From positions 1-64,000 of the forward strand of contig DATKSV010000008.1 of the NCBI GenBank assembly GCA_035531535.1: DNA of 64,000 bases, in the 5' to 3' direction. The translations under genes were made by a program, and so were the position numbers. Under the pieces are notes generated by a model. It searched no databases, was not told the origin of the DNA, and was given only the letters and a program-made list of their open reading frames with translations. This stretch comes from AG-12 sp035531535 (lineage in GTDB: Bacteria > Chloroflexota > Dormibacteria > Aeolococcales > Bog-877). Shown one piece after another: positions 17,727 through 26,536 of the stretch. The number at the start of each line of letters is the position of its first letter. The first letter of the stretch is position 1.

Positions 17727-20312
17727 TCAGGCGAGCCGGCCCTGGGGCGCCAGTGGCAGGTCTCGGAGGCGGCGTCCGGTGGCGGCGAATATGGCGTTGG
17801 CGATGGCCGGGGCGACCGCGATGATGGGGGTCTCGCCGGCTCCCGCCGGCTCCTCCTCGGGCCGATCCACCAGCACCACCTCGATGGGCGGCACATCCAT
17901 GAAACGCGGCACCCGGTACTGGCGCAACGAGGCGTTGGTGATCTCTCCGTCGGCGAACTCGATCGCCTCGAACAAAGCCCCCCCCAACCCCATGATGGCC
18001 GCGCCCTCCACCTGGTTGGCGAGGTTGTCGGGGCTCACAATCGCGCCGCAGTCAAACCCGGTCACCAGGCGGATCAGCTCCAGGCGCTGGTCAGGGTGCA
18101 CCTGCACCTCGGCACAGGTGACGATCCGGCCATCCTTCTCCAGCCCGACCGCCAACCCCAACCCGTGGCCGTCCCCGGTCCTCCGGCCCTGCCATCCCGC
18201 CCGCTCGGCCACCCTCTCCAGCACCTCCCCCAGGCGCCGGTCACTGAGCTGACGGAGGCGGTAGCGCAAGGGGTCCTCGCCCATCAGATTGGCGAGCTCG
18301 TCGACGTGGGACTCGCGGGCGAAGTTGTTGGCGGTCGCGGCCAGCGCTCGATACGACCCCTGGCGAAGGGGTGAGGCAGCCGGCTGGAAGCGCAGCCGCC
18401 AGTTGGGAATCGCGTAGGGCGGCTGGATGGCGTGCGGCCCCGAGTTCAGGTTGGTGAAGTCCCAGGCCGTGATGGCCCCACCCGGAGCGGTCGCGCTGGA
18501 CACGTCGATCACCGCCGCCGGACGCAGGTAGGCCTGGGTGAACTCCTCTGTCCGGCTCCAGGCCACCCGGACCGGCCGCCCCGCGCGGCGAGCCAGAATG
18601 GCGGCGGCCAGGGCCGCCTCACCGGTGTGCTTGCCCCCGAACCCGCCTCCGAAATCGGGAACCACAACCTCGACCAGCGACTCCTCGATGGCCAGCGCCT
18701 CAGCCACCTCATGGCGCACCGCGAAGGGCCGCTGGGTGCCGGTCCAAACCGTTACCGTATCGCCCCGCCAGCTGGCGACCGCACTCCTGGGCTCCATCGG
18801 GACATGGGCGATGTAGGGAATGGTGTAGGTGGCGGCGAGGCGCTGGCTGCCGGCTTGGAGCGCCCCATCCACATCCCCAGCCTCCTCCAGCGATGACCCG
18901 CCCCAGCCATCCACCTGCACCGGATGCTCTCGGAGGTACCCGCTCAAGGTGGCGCCGGTAACCGTCGGGCCCGGACTCCAGGTGGCCCGCACCGCCGCGA
19001 TCGCCCGGGAGACCTGGGCCCGATCCTCCCCCACGGCGCCGACCATGTCACCCTCCCGGATCAGTTGCACGCCCTCGACCTGCTGCGCGAGCGTGAGATC
19101 CGCCGACCGCAGCTCGGCTCCATGGAACGGGTGGGGCAGGGTTCGTCCCTCGAGCATCCCCGGCAAAACGACGTCAGATGGGAAGACCCTGGTCCCGCTC
19201 ACCGCGCCGGGGGAGGAGACTCGCGGGGCTCGCTCACCGGCAACGGTCCATGCCGAAGGAGGGGTCAACTCCTCGTGGCGACCGGCCTCGCGCACCAGGC
19301 GAGCCCCCTCCACCAGGTCTCCGTAGGAGATCGATCGAGATGGGTCCGCGGCGTGCACCCAGCCATCCGCCAGCTGTTCCTCCCCGACTTCTCCGAGCCG
19401 CGCCTGGGCCAACTCCAGCAGCCCGCGCCGGGCCGCCACCGAGGCCAGGCGGAGGTGGAGGCCGGCATCAGGCATCGACCGGCTCCCGAAGGTGCCCATA
19501 TCGAACGGGGAGATGTCGGTGTCACCCATCACCATGACCACCCGGCTGAGGTCGACCCTGAGCTCCTCGGCGACCAGCTGGGCCAGTGCGGTCCGGTTGT
19601 CCTGGCCGCCGTCAACCTTGCCGATGAACGCTGTCACCACCCCCGTGCTGCCGACGTGCACGAAGGCGCCCCCGTCGGCCCAGCGCGGCCCCGAGCTGGG
19701 CGGGGGAGCTCCCGCGAGAACCGCCACCAGTCCGTCGGGAAGCAGGTCGAAGTAGCGCCGATCCAGAGCCGGTGTCAGGTCGAAGGGAGTTGGGGCCCGG
19801 GTTTGAGGATGGGGCGTCGGCGGGCCCGGCGGCGGCATCGGCGTCGTTTCAGGCCCGGCAGCCCCCGCCCTGGCCACCGCCTTGAGGATCCGGGAGTAGG
19901 TGCCGCAGCGGCAGATGTGACCATTCAGGGCAGTCTGGATCTGGAGCTGGTCGGGGCTGGGATCTCGGGCCAGCAGAGCGGCCGCGGCCAGGACCATCCC
20001 GGGGGTGCAGAACCCGCACTGCAGGGCGCCTTCGGCGAGCAGCGCCGCCTGAACCGGGTGCAGCTGTCCAGCTGGCGCCAGCCCCTCGATGGTGGTTACC
20101 TGGCGCTCCCCAACCTCGGCCACGCTGGTGGAACAGGCGAGGTGGGGCTCGCCGTCGAGGAGGACCGTGCAGGCGCCACAGGCGCCTTCACCGCAGCCGT
20201 ACTTGGTGCCCCTGAGCTGCAGCTGGTTCCGCAGCACCCCCAGCAGCGACTGGGAGGGCTCGCCGCTGACCTCCCGGATTCCTCCGTTGACCGCCAGCCT
20301 CAGAGTACCCAC
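17727..20312 (-). CDS. Single-chain molybdenum hydroxylase, IorA-IorB type fusion
   Basis: 861 residues. Residues about 1-150 are the two-[2Fe-2S] small subunit (TKYGCGEGACGACTVLLDG, ALQCGFCTPGMV, NGHICRCGTYSRIL). A proline-rich linker leads to a molybdopterin-binding subunit with DGGQDNRTALAQ, FGGGFGGKHTGEAAL and, at the end, VAPAIANAIFAATGRRLRDLP, as in isoquinoline 1-oxidoreductase beta chains. The family usually has two separate subunits, IorA and IorB; here they are one chain. Start chosen at GTG 20312, 7-8 bases after GGAGGT; upstream frame is shadow. Likely hydroxylates a heterocycle or oxidises an aldehyde; no cytochrome partner is adjacent. Confidence 0.8.
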   Translation of the reverse strand: MGTLRLAVNGGIREVSGEPSQSLLGVLRNQLQLRGTKYGCGEGACGACTVLLDGEPHLACSTSVAEVGERQVTTIEGLAPAGQLHPVQAALLAEGALQCGFCTPGMVLAAAALLARDPSPDQLQIQTALNGHICRCGTYSRILKAVARAGAAGPETTPMPPPGPPTPHPQTRAPTPFDLTPALDRRYFDLLPDGLVAVLAGAPPPSSGPRWADGGAFVHVGSTGVVTAFIGKVDGGQDNRTALAQLVAEELRVDLSRVVMVMGDTDISPFDMGTFGSRSMPDAGLHLRLASVAARRGLLELAQARLGEVGEEQLADGWVHAADPSRSISYGDLVEGARLVREAGRHEELTPPSAWTVAGERAPRVSSPGAVSGTRVFPSDVVLPGMLEGRTLPHPFHGAELRSADLTLAQQVEGVQLIREGDMVGAVGEDRAQVSRAIAAVRATWSPGPTVTGATLSGYLREHPVQVDGWGGSSLEEAGDVDGALQAGSQRLAATYTIPYIAHVPMEPRSAVASWRGDTVTVWTGTQRPFAVRHEVAEALAIEESLVEVVVPDFGGGFGGKHTGEAALAAAILARRAGRPVRVAWSRTEEFTQAYLRPAAVIDVSSATAPGGAITAWDFTNLNSGPHAIQPPYAIPNWRLRFQPAASPLRQGSYRALAATANNFARESHVDELANLMGEDPLRYRLRQLSDRRLGEVLERVAERAGWQGRRTGDGHGLGLAVGLEKDGRIVTCAEVQVHPDQRLELIRLVTGFDCGAIVSPDNLANQVEGAAIMGLGGALFEAIEFADGEITNASLRQYRVPRFMDVPPIEVVLVDRPEEEPAGAGETPIIAVAPAIANAIFAATGRRLRDLPLAPQGRLA

Positions 20313-20694
20313 GAGCACGACCTCCACTCCCCGCCAGTTGGCCCAGCTTACGGCCGACGAGGGAGGGAGGCGAGCGACGCAGTCGCCGCTGGACGGGACT
20401 GGACCAGCGCTCAGCCCCACCGGCGCCGGCGGACACCGCGGTCCGCCTCCGCCCCGGCCCTCAGCCAGCCATCGCCCCTGGTGTCCGGCACCGGCCGCGC
20501 CCCGGGACCGTGGCGCTTTGCCAGTGGCCGCCGCTGGCCCACGCAATCGTGACCCAGCTGAACGTAGCCGCGGACCGCCAGGGCCGCGGCCTGGCTGGCT
20601 CCGCAGGGACTCCCGCCAGTCCGCCGGAACGGATGGCGGGCAACCTTCTCGGGGTCTGACGGGCGATCACGGCCGGTCCGGTTGGCTGCCCAGC
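20313..20694. other. Intergenic region, nothing recognised
   Basis: About 380 bases between the two molybdenum hydroxylase transcription units. Apart from the GGAGGT ribosome-binding site just before 20312 I see no supported gene or element; the open frames are arginine/proline-rich. Confidence 0.4.
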
Positions 20695-23109
20695 CTAGGC
20701 GGGGACGGTGCCCATAAGCTCCAGCAGGCGGGCTGGGGGGAGGTGCTGTTCGGTGACTCGCACCCCCAGCGACGACAGGGCGTCGGCGATGGCATTGCAG
20801 AGAGTCGCCGGGGCCACGATCATCCCCCCCTCCCCCACGCCCCGAAAGTTCACGTCGGGGTCCAGCGGAATGGTCGGCAGGTGTTCGATCTCGATTGCGG
20901 GAACGTCGGTGGCGGTGGGGAGCAGGTAGTCCATGAGCGACCCCGAAAGGTACTGACCGGTCTCGTCATAGACCGAGCGCTCGAGCAACACCGCTCCGAT
21001 CCCCTGGGCGACCCCGCCGCGGACCTGGCCCTCCACCACGGCGGGGTTGATCAGCTCCCCGCAATCCTCCACCACCCAGTAGCGCTCGATGTTGACCAGT
21101 CCGGTGCCGGCGTCCACCTCGACCACCGCGCAGTGGGTACCACCCGACCAGCCGCTCTCGCCACCGTCGAAGGCGAAGGTCACCTCCAGATCCGAGTCGA
21201 CCCCCGGAGGCAGGCGACCACCGACCGCGACCGCGGCGGCGAGTTCGGCCAGCGTCAGGGTGGGGGCGGATGGGGCCCGCCCCACCACCACTCCGTGCGC
21301 TATGTCGAGCTGGTCGGGACTGGCGTCGACCAGCTGCGCCGCAACCTCGAGAACCTTCACCCGCAGAGCCCGCGCCGCGTGCAGGGTGGCTCCGCCCGCC
21401 ATGGTCGCCGAGCGGCTGCCGCCGGTGCCAAAGCCCTGGGGCACCTGGTCGCTGTCGCCCACAATCACCGCGACCTGCTCGATGTCCACCCCGAACCAGT
21501 CGGCGGCAACCTGGGCCAGAGTTGTCTGATGGCCCTGCCCGTGGGGCATCTGGGAGGTGAAGACCGCCAGCGTCCCATCTGGCTCGAGGCGCATCCGCAC
21601 CCGCTCCCAGTTCTCCGGATCCTGGGATTCGCCGGGCGAGCGCGGACCGGGAGCGGGCTCGATGTAGGTGGCCAGGCCCAGACCGAGGTAGCGGCCCTCC
21701 CGGCGGGCCGCCGCCTGCCGGTCTCGGAACTCCTTCAACTTGACTAATTCCGCCATCCGCTCCAGCGACTCGCGGGCGGTTACCCCAGCCAAGCTGGGGC
21801 CGGTCACCATCTCCAGCGGCGGCTCCCCCCGTACGGCCAGGTTGCGGCGCCGGATCTCAAGCGGCTCGATGCCAAGCTCAGAGGCGATCAGGTCGATCAT
21901 GCGCTCGCGGACCCAGGTCTCCGCCGCCCATGGCCCCCGGTAGGCGACATAGCTGGCCTTGTTGGTCACCACCACGGTCCCAGAAAATGAGATCGCCGAG
22001 ATCCGGTAGGGACCGGGAATCAACTCCTGGACGGCGCCAACCAGCTCCCCCGCAATCCCCGGATAGGCGCCCGAGTCGATCACCATCTTCACCTTGAGGC
22101 CGAGGATGTCGCCGTCATTGGTGACTGCGGCCTCCACCTCGAAGCTCTCCTCACGGGCCTGTCCGGAGGCGGTCAGGTTCTCGTTGCGATCCTCGATCCA
22201 TCGCACTGGCCGGCCCAGCTCGCGGCTGGCGGCGGCACAGGCCACCTCCTCGCGGCTGGCCCCGAACTTCAGCCCGAACGAGCCCCCGACGTCCCCGGCG
22301 CGCACGTGCACCCGCTCCAGCGGCATGCCCAGCTGTCTGGCGAGCTGTTGGCGCACACCGTGGACGCCCTGGGTCGAGATGTGGACCAGAAGGTCCCCAC
22401 TGGCCTGGTCGAAGCTGGCCACAATGCCCCGGCACTCCATGGGGACGTTCTGCTGCCGGTGCTGGCTGAGGCTCGCCCGGACCACCCGGTCGGCTCTGGC
22501 AAAGGTCGCCGCCACATCGCCGAACTGACGCTCGGTCGGGCCCGACAGGATGTTGCTGCCAAGGTCATCGAAGATGGGCGGGCTGGCGGGATCAAGCGCC
22601 TGCTCGGCGGTGGCCACCGCCGGCAGGGGATCGTAGGCCACCTCGATCAGCTCACAGGCGTCCTCGGCCAGGTAGCGGGTCTCGGCCACCACCATCGCCA
22701 CCGGGTCGCCTACCAGGCGGACCTTGTCGGTGGCGAGCAGGGTGAAGCTCGGGGGACCGGCCTCGGCGCTCCCCAGCTCCGACGCCTGCCCACCGCCCGC
22801 GCTCGCCAGCTTGGCCATGGCGGCGCCGTCGAACACGGCCACCACGCCCCGAGCCCGGCGGGCGGCCTCCGTGTCGATCCGCAGCAGCCTACCGTGGGCC
22901 AGGGGACTGCGCAGGAAGGCGACATCCAAGGTGCCAGGCAGGCGCAGGTCACCGACATAGCTGGCTCGCCCGGTGAGGATGCGGAGGTCCTCGGTGCGCC
23001 GCACCGCGGCCCCGGTGTAGCGCTCGGCGACGGCCGATCTGTCCGACCTCGGCGGCGCCATCGAGGACATCCCTCCGTCGCGCTCTGGTAGCTGGGTGGC
23101 GTCTGCCAT
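20695..23109 (-). CDS. Molybdopterin-binding large subunit, xanthine dehydrogenase/CoxL-like (not form I CODH)
   Basis: 804 residues. Standard order of the family: RILTGRASYVGDL near the N-terminus, PMECRGIVA, GDVGGSFGLKFGASREE, ASYVAYRGPWAAETWVRE, QMPHGQGHQTTLAQV, FGTGGSRSATMAGGA and the C-terminal active-site Glu in RGVGEGGMIVAP. True CO dehydrogenase carries AYRCSFR (form I) or AYRGAGR (form II) on the active-site loop; here it is AYRGPWA, so the substrate is probably not CO but an aldehyde, purine or other aromatic. It forms a CoxM-CoxS-CoxL ordered operon, 5 bases after the small subunit. Confidence 0.88.
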   Translation of the reverse strand: MADATQLPERDGGMSSMAPPRSDRSAVAERYTGAAVRRTEDLRILTGRASYVGDLRLPGTLDVAFLRSPLAHGRLLRIDTEAARRARGVVAVFDGAAMAKLASAGGGQASELGSAEAGPPSFTLLATDKVRLVGDPVAMVVAETRYLAEDACELIEVAYDPLPAVATAEQALDPASPPIFDDLGSNILSGPTERQFGDVAATFARADRVVRASLSQHRQQNVPMECRGIVASFDQASGDLLVHISTQGVHGVRQQLARQLGMPLERVHVRAGDVGGSFGLKFGASREEVACAAASRELGRPVRWIEDRNENLTASGQAREESFEVEAAVTNDGDILGLKVKMVIDSGAYPGIAGELVGAVQELIPGPYRISAISFSGTVVVTNKASYVAYRGPWAAETWVRERMIDLIASELGIEPLEIRRRNLAVRGEPPLEMVTGPSLAGVTARESLERMAELVKLKEFRDRQAAARREGRYLGLGLATYIEPAPGPRSPGESQDPENWERVRMRLEPDGTLAVFTSQMPHGQGHQTTLAQVAADWFGVDIEQVAVIVGDSDQVPQGFGTGGSRSATMAGGATLHAARALRVKVLEVAAQLVDASPDQLDIAHGVVVGRAPSAPTLTLAELAAAVAVGGRLPPGVDSDLEVTFAFDGGESGWSGGTHCAVVEVDAGTGLVNIERYWVVEDCGELINPAVVEGQVRGGVAQGIGAVLLERSVYDETGQYLSGSLMDYLLPTATDVPAIEIEHLPTIPLDPDVNFRGVGEGGMIVAPATLCNAIADALSSLGVRVTEQHLPPARLLELMGTVPA

Positions 23110-23114
23110 GGCCG

Positions 23115-23624
23115 TCAGCCTCCGGCCGGGGGAGCGCCAATGGCCGCCAGCACGCCCCTCACAATGCTCTGATAACCGGTGCAGCGGCAGAGGTTGCCGG
23201 CCAGGGCCTCGCGCACCTCGGCCTCGCTCGGGGCTGGGTTCTCAGCCAACAAGGCTGTGATCTGCATCAAGAAGCCGGGGGTGCAGAAACCGCACTGGAA
23301 GCTGTGGTTCTCCCACATCGCTCGCTGGAGGGGCCCCAGGGTCCCCTCTGGCGCCAGCCCCTCGATGGTGCGCACCTCGCAGCCGTGGGCCTGCACCGCC
23401 AGCATGAGGCACGCTCGAGCCGGCTCTCCGTCGACCAGCACGGTGCAAGCGCCGCAGACGCCGTGCTCGCAGCCGAGGTGGGTGCCGGTAAGCGCGAGGT
23501 CCTCTCGAAGGAAGTCGGCCAGGGTCTTGCGGGCCTCCGCATACCCCCGCCGGGGCGTGCCGTTCACGGTCAGCTCGATGGTGATGATCTCGTCGGCGGA
23601 GATGGCCTGGCTCGGTCCGCTCAT
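23115..23624 (-). CDS. [2Fe-2S] small subunit of molybdenum hydroxylase (CoxS-like)
   Basis: 169 residues. N-terminal plant-type [2Fe-2S] site GCEHGVCGACTVLVDGEP and C-terminal second cluster site QCGFCTPGFLM plus LAGNLCRCTGYQSIV, the full Cys set of this subunit. It passes electrons from the molybdenum centre to FAD. It overlaps the FAD subunit stop by four bases (ATGA) and is followed 5 bases later by the large subunit, so the three form one enzyme complex. Confidence 0.92.
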   Translation of the reverse strand: MSGPSQAISADEIITIELTVNGTPRRGYAEARKTLADFLREDLALTGTHLGCEHGVCGACTVLVDGEPARACLMLAVQAHGCEVRTIEGLAPEGTLGPLQRAMWENHSFQCGFCTPGFLMQITALLAENPAPSEAEVREALAGNLCRCTGYQSIVRGVLAAIGAPPAGG

Positions 23625-24529
23625 CCGGTATCTCCCTCCCCCAAATCGCGCTGTGAATTGTGGACTGCAGCTCGCCGGGAGGCAACCGCAAGGGCCCGGC
23701 GCACCAGCGCCCGGGCGACCTGGCGCCGGTATCCGGACGAGCCGTGCAGGTCGGATCTGGGCTCGAGTCCGTCGGCGACGGCCTCGGCCACTCCGGCGAA
23801 GCGAGTGGGGTCAGGCGCGGCCCCCACCAGGCTCCTCTCCGCGTCGATCGCGCGCACCGGCACCTGGGCCACCCCGGTCAGGGCCAGGCGCGCCTCGGCA
23901 ATGTTCCCCGCCTCCAGCCGGACGGCCACAGCCACCCCCACCATGGCGAAGTCACCGTGGCGCCGGGCCACCTCCATGAAGCAGACGCCCATCCCGGTCG
24001 CGAGGCGAGGAATCCGGACCTCGGTCAGGATCTCGTCGGGCTCAAGGGCGGTGCTAAAGAAGCCGGAGAAGAAGTCCTTGGCGGCAACCGTCCGCTCGCC
24101 CCGGGCGGCACTCAGCACCACCATCTCGGCGTCCAATGCCGCCGCCACGGCGGGGAGCTCCGCCGCGGGATCGGCATGAGCGAGACTGCCTCCCAAAGTC
24201 CCCCGGCTGCGGATGGCGGGGTGGCCGATGAATGGCAGCGCGGCGCTCAGAAGTGGGGCCAGGCGTCGCACCAACTGGGAGCGCTCCAGGGTTCGCTCCC
24301 GCGCCATCGCACCCAGGGCGAGCCCCCCATCGCGCTGGTCCACGCCAGCCAGCCCAGGCACCCTGGCGAGGTCGACGAGCAGCGCCGGGCGCGCCAAGCG
24401 CAGGTTCAACAGGGGGACCAGGCTCTGACCGCCCGCGAGGACCTTCGCGTCGTCCCCGTGTTCCGCCAACAAGGCGAGCGCCTCGCCCAGCGACTCGGGT
24501 GCCCGGTAGGCGAAGGGGGGCGGTTTCAC
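23621..24529 (-). CDS. FAD-binding medium subunit of molybdenum hydroxylase (CoxM-like)
   Basis: 302 residues. VLAGGQSLVPLLNLRLARP and IRSRGTLGGSLAHADPAAELP are the two FAD-binding signatures of CoxM/FAD_binding_5 subunits; FSGFFSTALEPDEILTEVRIP begins the C-terminal domain. The start was set at GTG 24529, giving MKPPPFAYRAPESL like the family; the longer TTG at 24547 lies inside the probable -10 box. No ribosome-binding site precedes it and the predicted transcription start is about three bases upstream, so the message may be leaderless. First gene of the M-S-L operon. Confidence 0.88.
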   Translation of the reverse strand: MKPPPFAYRAPESLGEALALLAEHGDDAKVLAGGQSLVPLLNLRLARPALLVDLARVPGLAGVDQRDGGLALGAMARERTLERSQLVRRLAPLLSAALPFIGHPAIRSRGTLGGSLAHADPAAELPAVAAALDAEMVVLSAARGERTVAAKDFFSGFFSTALEPDEILTEVRIPRLATGMGVCFMEVARRHGDFAMVGVAVAVRLEAGNIAEARLALTGVAQVPVRAIDAERSLVGAAPDPTRFAGVAEAVADGLEPRSDLHGSSGYRRQVARALVRRALAVASRRAAVHNSQRDLGEGDTG

Positions 24530-24538
24530 AACGCCCGC

Positions 24539-24569
24539 AGCATACAAACGGGAACCGGCAGAGTGTCAA
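24539..24569 (-). promoter_or_regulatory. Putative promoter of the coxMSL-like operon
   Basis: Reading leftwards, TTGACA (24564-24569) is followed after 19 bases by TATGCT (24539-24544). Transcription would start near 24532, three bases before the GTG of the FAD subunit. The spacer is longer than ideal, so this is a moderate prediction. Confidence 0.45.
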
Positions 24570-25008
24570 CTGCGTAAGGGCCCTGAAGGGAGCGCCTCCC
24601 GGGAGGCGATGACCATAGGTCTCTGGCCCGCCAGCGCCAATCCCCGGGGCGGGCTGGGCCCGGCTCGAGCAACGGTTCGGCTCTGGTTCAGCTCATGATC
24701 CGGCGAGAGGTGACGGTTTCACGCATCCACAGGCCGGGCCGAGGAGCGCTCCTGGTCCCAGCCTGGTGCGAGCCCCGCCAAGCAGCCAGGGCCGGCCCTC
24801 TGGCCCCAGGGAGCCTCGCCCAGCTGCCGTTATGCGAACTGGGGAAGCGTGGTTACGAGTTTGCTGCTATGCTGGCTCCCGTAGCTGCACTCAGTCAGCT
24901 GCAGCCTCTTGGTGATCCCTCGTCCCGCTTCCAAAGCGGCATCTTCGAGAAGCGTGACTACCTGATCCGGCGAGGGCACAAGCGGGCGCTTTCGCCCAGG
25001 GGCATCAA
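24570..25008. other. Divergent intergenic region before DEAD-box helicase gene
   Basis: About 440 bases without a gene. It should hold the 5' leader of the helicase gene: small hairpins occur close to the start (around 24928-24942 and 24983-24996), and AGGGG lies 8 bases before the GTG. A long structured leader would fit cold-regulated helicases, but I see no decisive promoter. Confidence 0.35.
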
Positions 25009-26259
25009 GTGAACTCATTCACAGATCTCGAACTACGGCCGCGCATCCAGCAGACCCTGACCGGCCTGGGCCTCTCGGTCCCGACCCCGGTCCAGGCCGA
25101 GGCGGTGCCGATCCTGATGGCGGGCCGGGACTGCGTCATTCAGTCACCGACCGGCTCGGGCAAGACGCTGGCGTTCCTGATCCCGCTGGCTGAGAAGCTG
25201 CGTGGCCACCAGAATCGCGACCCCCGTGCCCTCATCGTCACCCCCACCAGGGAGCTGGCGACCCAGATCGGGGCCGTGCTCACTCAGCTCGACCCGCAGC
25301 TGCGTCAGGCCCTGGTCTTCGGTGGCGTCGGCTATGGCAACCAGATCAACAAGCTGCGCACCGCTGACGTGATCATCGGCTGCCCGGGGCGGCTGGTTGA
25401 CCTCAGCAAGCGCGGCTCGGCGCTGCTGGGCGGGGTGGAGTACCTGGTCCTGGATGAGGCGGATGAGATGCTGGACGCCGGGTTCGCCAAGGATGTGGAG
25501 GAGATCACAGACCGCACCAACAAGCGCACCAGCGACCAGCGCCGCCAGACCGTGCTGGCCTCGGCGACGATGCCGGACTGGGTGGCCAAGATGGCGCGCA
25601 AGCACCTGGTCGACCCCCAGCATGTGGCGGTGGCGCCCAACCCGGAGTCCGACCTGGAGCACGGCCTGGTGTCGGTGCCCCGAGCCCAGAAGGTGGCCGT
25701 TTTGAGCCAACTGCTGAAGCAGTCGGCGTCCACGATCGTCTTCCACCGCACCAAGCACGGAGCCAAGAAGCTGGCTCACGACCTGACCGCTCTCGGGCAC
25801 CGCACAGCCGAGCTCCAGGGCAACCTCTCGCAAGCGTCTCGCGACCGGGCCATCGCCTCCTTTCGACGCCGGGAGACCACCGTGCTGGTGGCGACCAACG
25901 TGGCGGCGCGGGGGATCGACGTGGTGGATGTGAACCTGGTGGTCAACTACGAGCTGCCGGACACGGCTCAGTGGCTGACCCACCGGGTCGGCCGCACCGC
26001 CCGCAACGGCGCCAAGGGCAGGGCGCTCACCTTCCTCAGCGAGGACGACACCGAAAAGTGGCGCAAGCTGCGCCGCCTGGGTGCCCCCGAGCTCCGCTTC
26101 GTGGACGCCCAGCACCTGCTCAGCACCGGGGCCATGAAGTACGTCGAGGCTCGTCCGGAGCGGCTCAACGATCGCGGACCTCAGCCTCGCCACCACCAGG
26201 GCCCCAGCCGGGTCAGGACTCCCGGGCGATCCTTCGCTCCACGCTCGGGAAGGGCCTGA
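25009..26259 (+). CDS. DEAD-box ATP-dependent RNA helicase
   Basis: 416 residues. Complete helicase core: Q motif (FTDLELRPRIQQTLTGLG ... TPVQAEAVP), motif I SPTGSGKTLAF, Ia TPTRELATQ, GCPGR (normally TPGR), II VLDEADEML, III SATMP, IV TIVFHRTK, V ATNVAARGIDV and VI HRVGRTARNG. The C-terminal tail is short and basic (HHQGPSRVRTPGRSFAPRSGRA-like), as in RNA-binding extensions of RhlE/CsdA relatives. It unwinds RNA duplexes in the cytoplasm, likely in ribosome assembly or mRNA turnover. GTG start with AGGGG 8 bases upstream. Confidence 0.92.
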   Translation: MNSFTDLELRPRIQQTLTGLGLSVPTPVQAEAVPILMAGRDCVIQSPTGSGKTLAFLIPLAEKLRGHQNRDPRALIVTPTRELATQIGAVLTQLDPQLRQALVFGGVGYGNQINKLRTADVIIGCPGRLVDLSKRGSALLGGVEYLVLDEADEMLDAGFAKDVEEITDRTNKRTSDQRRQTVLASATMPDWVAKMARKHLVDPQHVAVAPNPESDLEHGLVSVPRAQKVAVLSQLLKQSASTIVFHRTKHGAKKLAHDLTALGHRTAELQGNLSQASRDRAIASFRRRETTVLVATNVAARGIDVVDVNLVVNYELPDTAQWLTHRVGRTARNGAKGRALTFLSEDDTEKWRKLRRLGAPELRFVDAQHLLSTGAMKYVEARPERLNDRGPQPRHHQGPSRVRTPGRSFAPRSGRA

Positions 26260-26536
26260 AGCGGTCGGGATAGGGACCTCTCCCCAGCCGCCTCCACAGG
26301 GCCGTTGCCTCCCGCCTTGGCCGACGTCGGCCGATGCGGGAATCTGGGCCCCAGGCGTGCTGCGCCAAGGGCACGGCCTGGGGAGGCCCTTCTCCCTCGC
26401 GTCGCCTATTCAGCGATGAAACGCTCCGCCCCCAGCGCTCCCAGCGCCCCAGCACCGGAGCGCTGGCCGATACCGGCCTACCGGACACTCGGCTGCTGAC
26501 CACCCGATCGCCGCGCCGGTCCAGCGCTCCGCTCGC

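Noticed and set aside
17415..18374. 319-codon plus-strand frame near 17.4 kb
   Set aside because: Begins in the non-coding gap and continues as a shadow over the IorAB-type gene end.
18924..21747. Two long plus-strand frames of over 500 codons antisense to the molybdenum hydroxylases
   Set aside because: Gly/Arg/Pro/His-rich shadows of minus-strand genes with intact family motifs.
20695..23109. Identification as form I CO dehydrogenase large subunit
   Set aside because: Active-site loop is AYRGPWA, not AYRCSFR.
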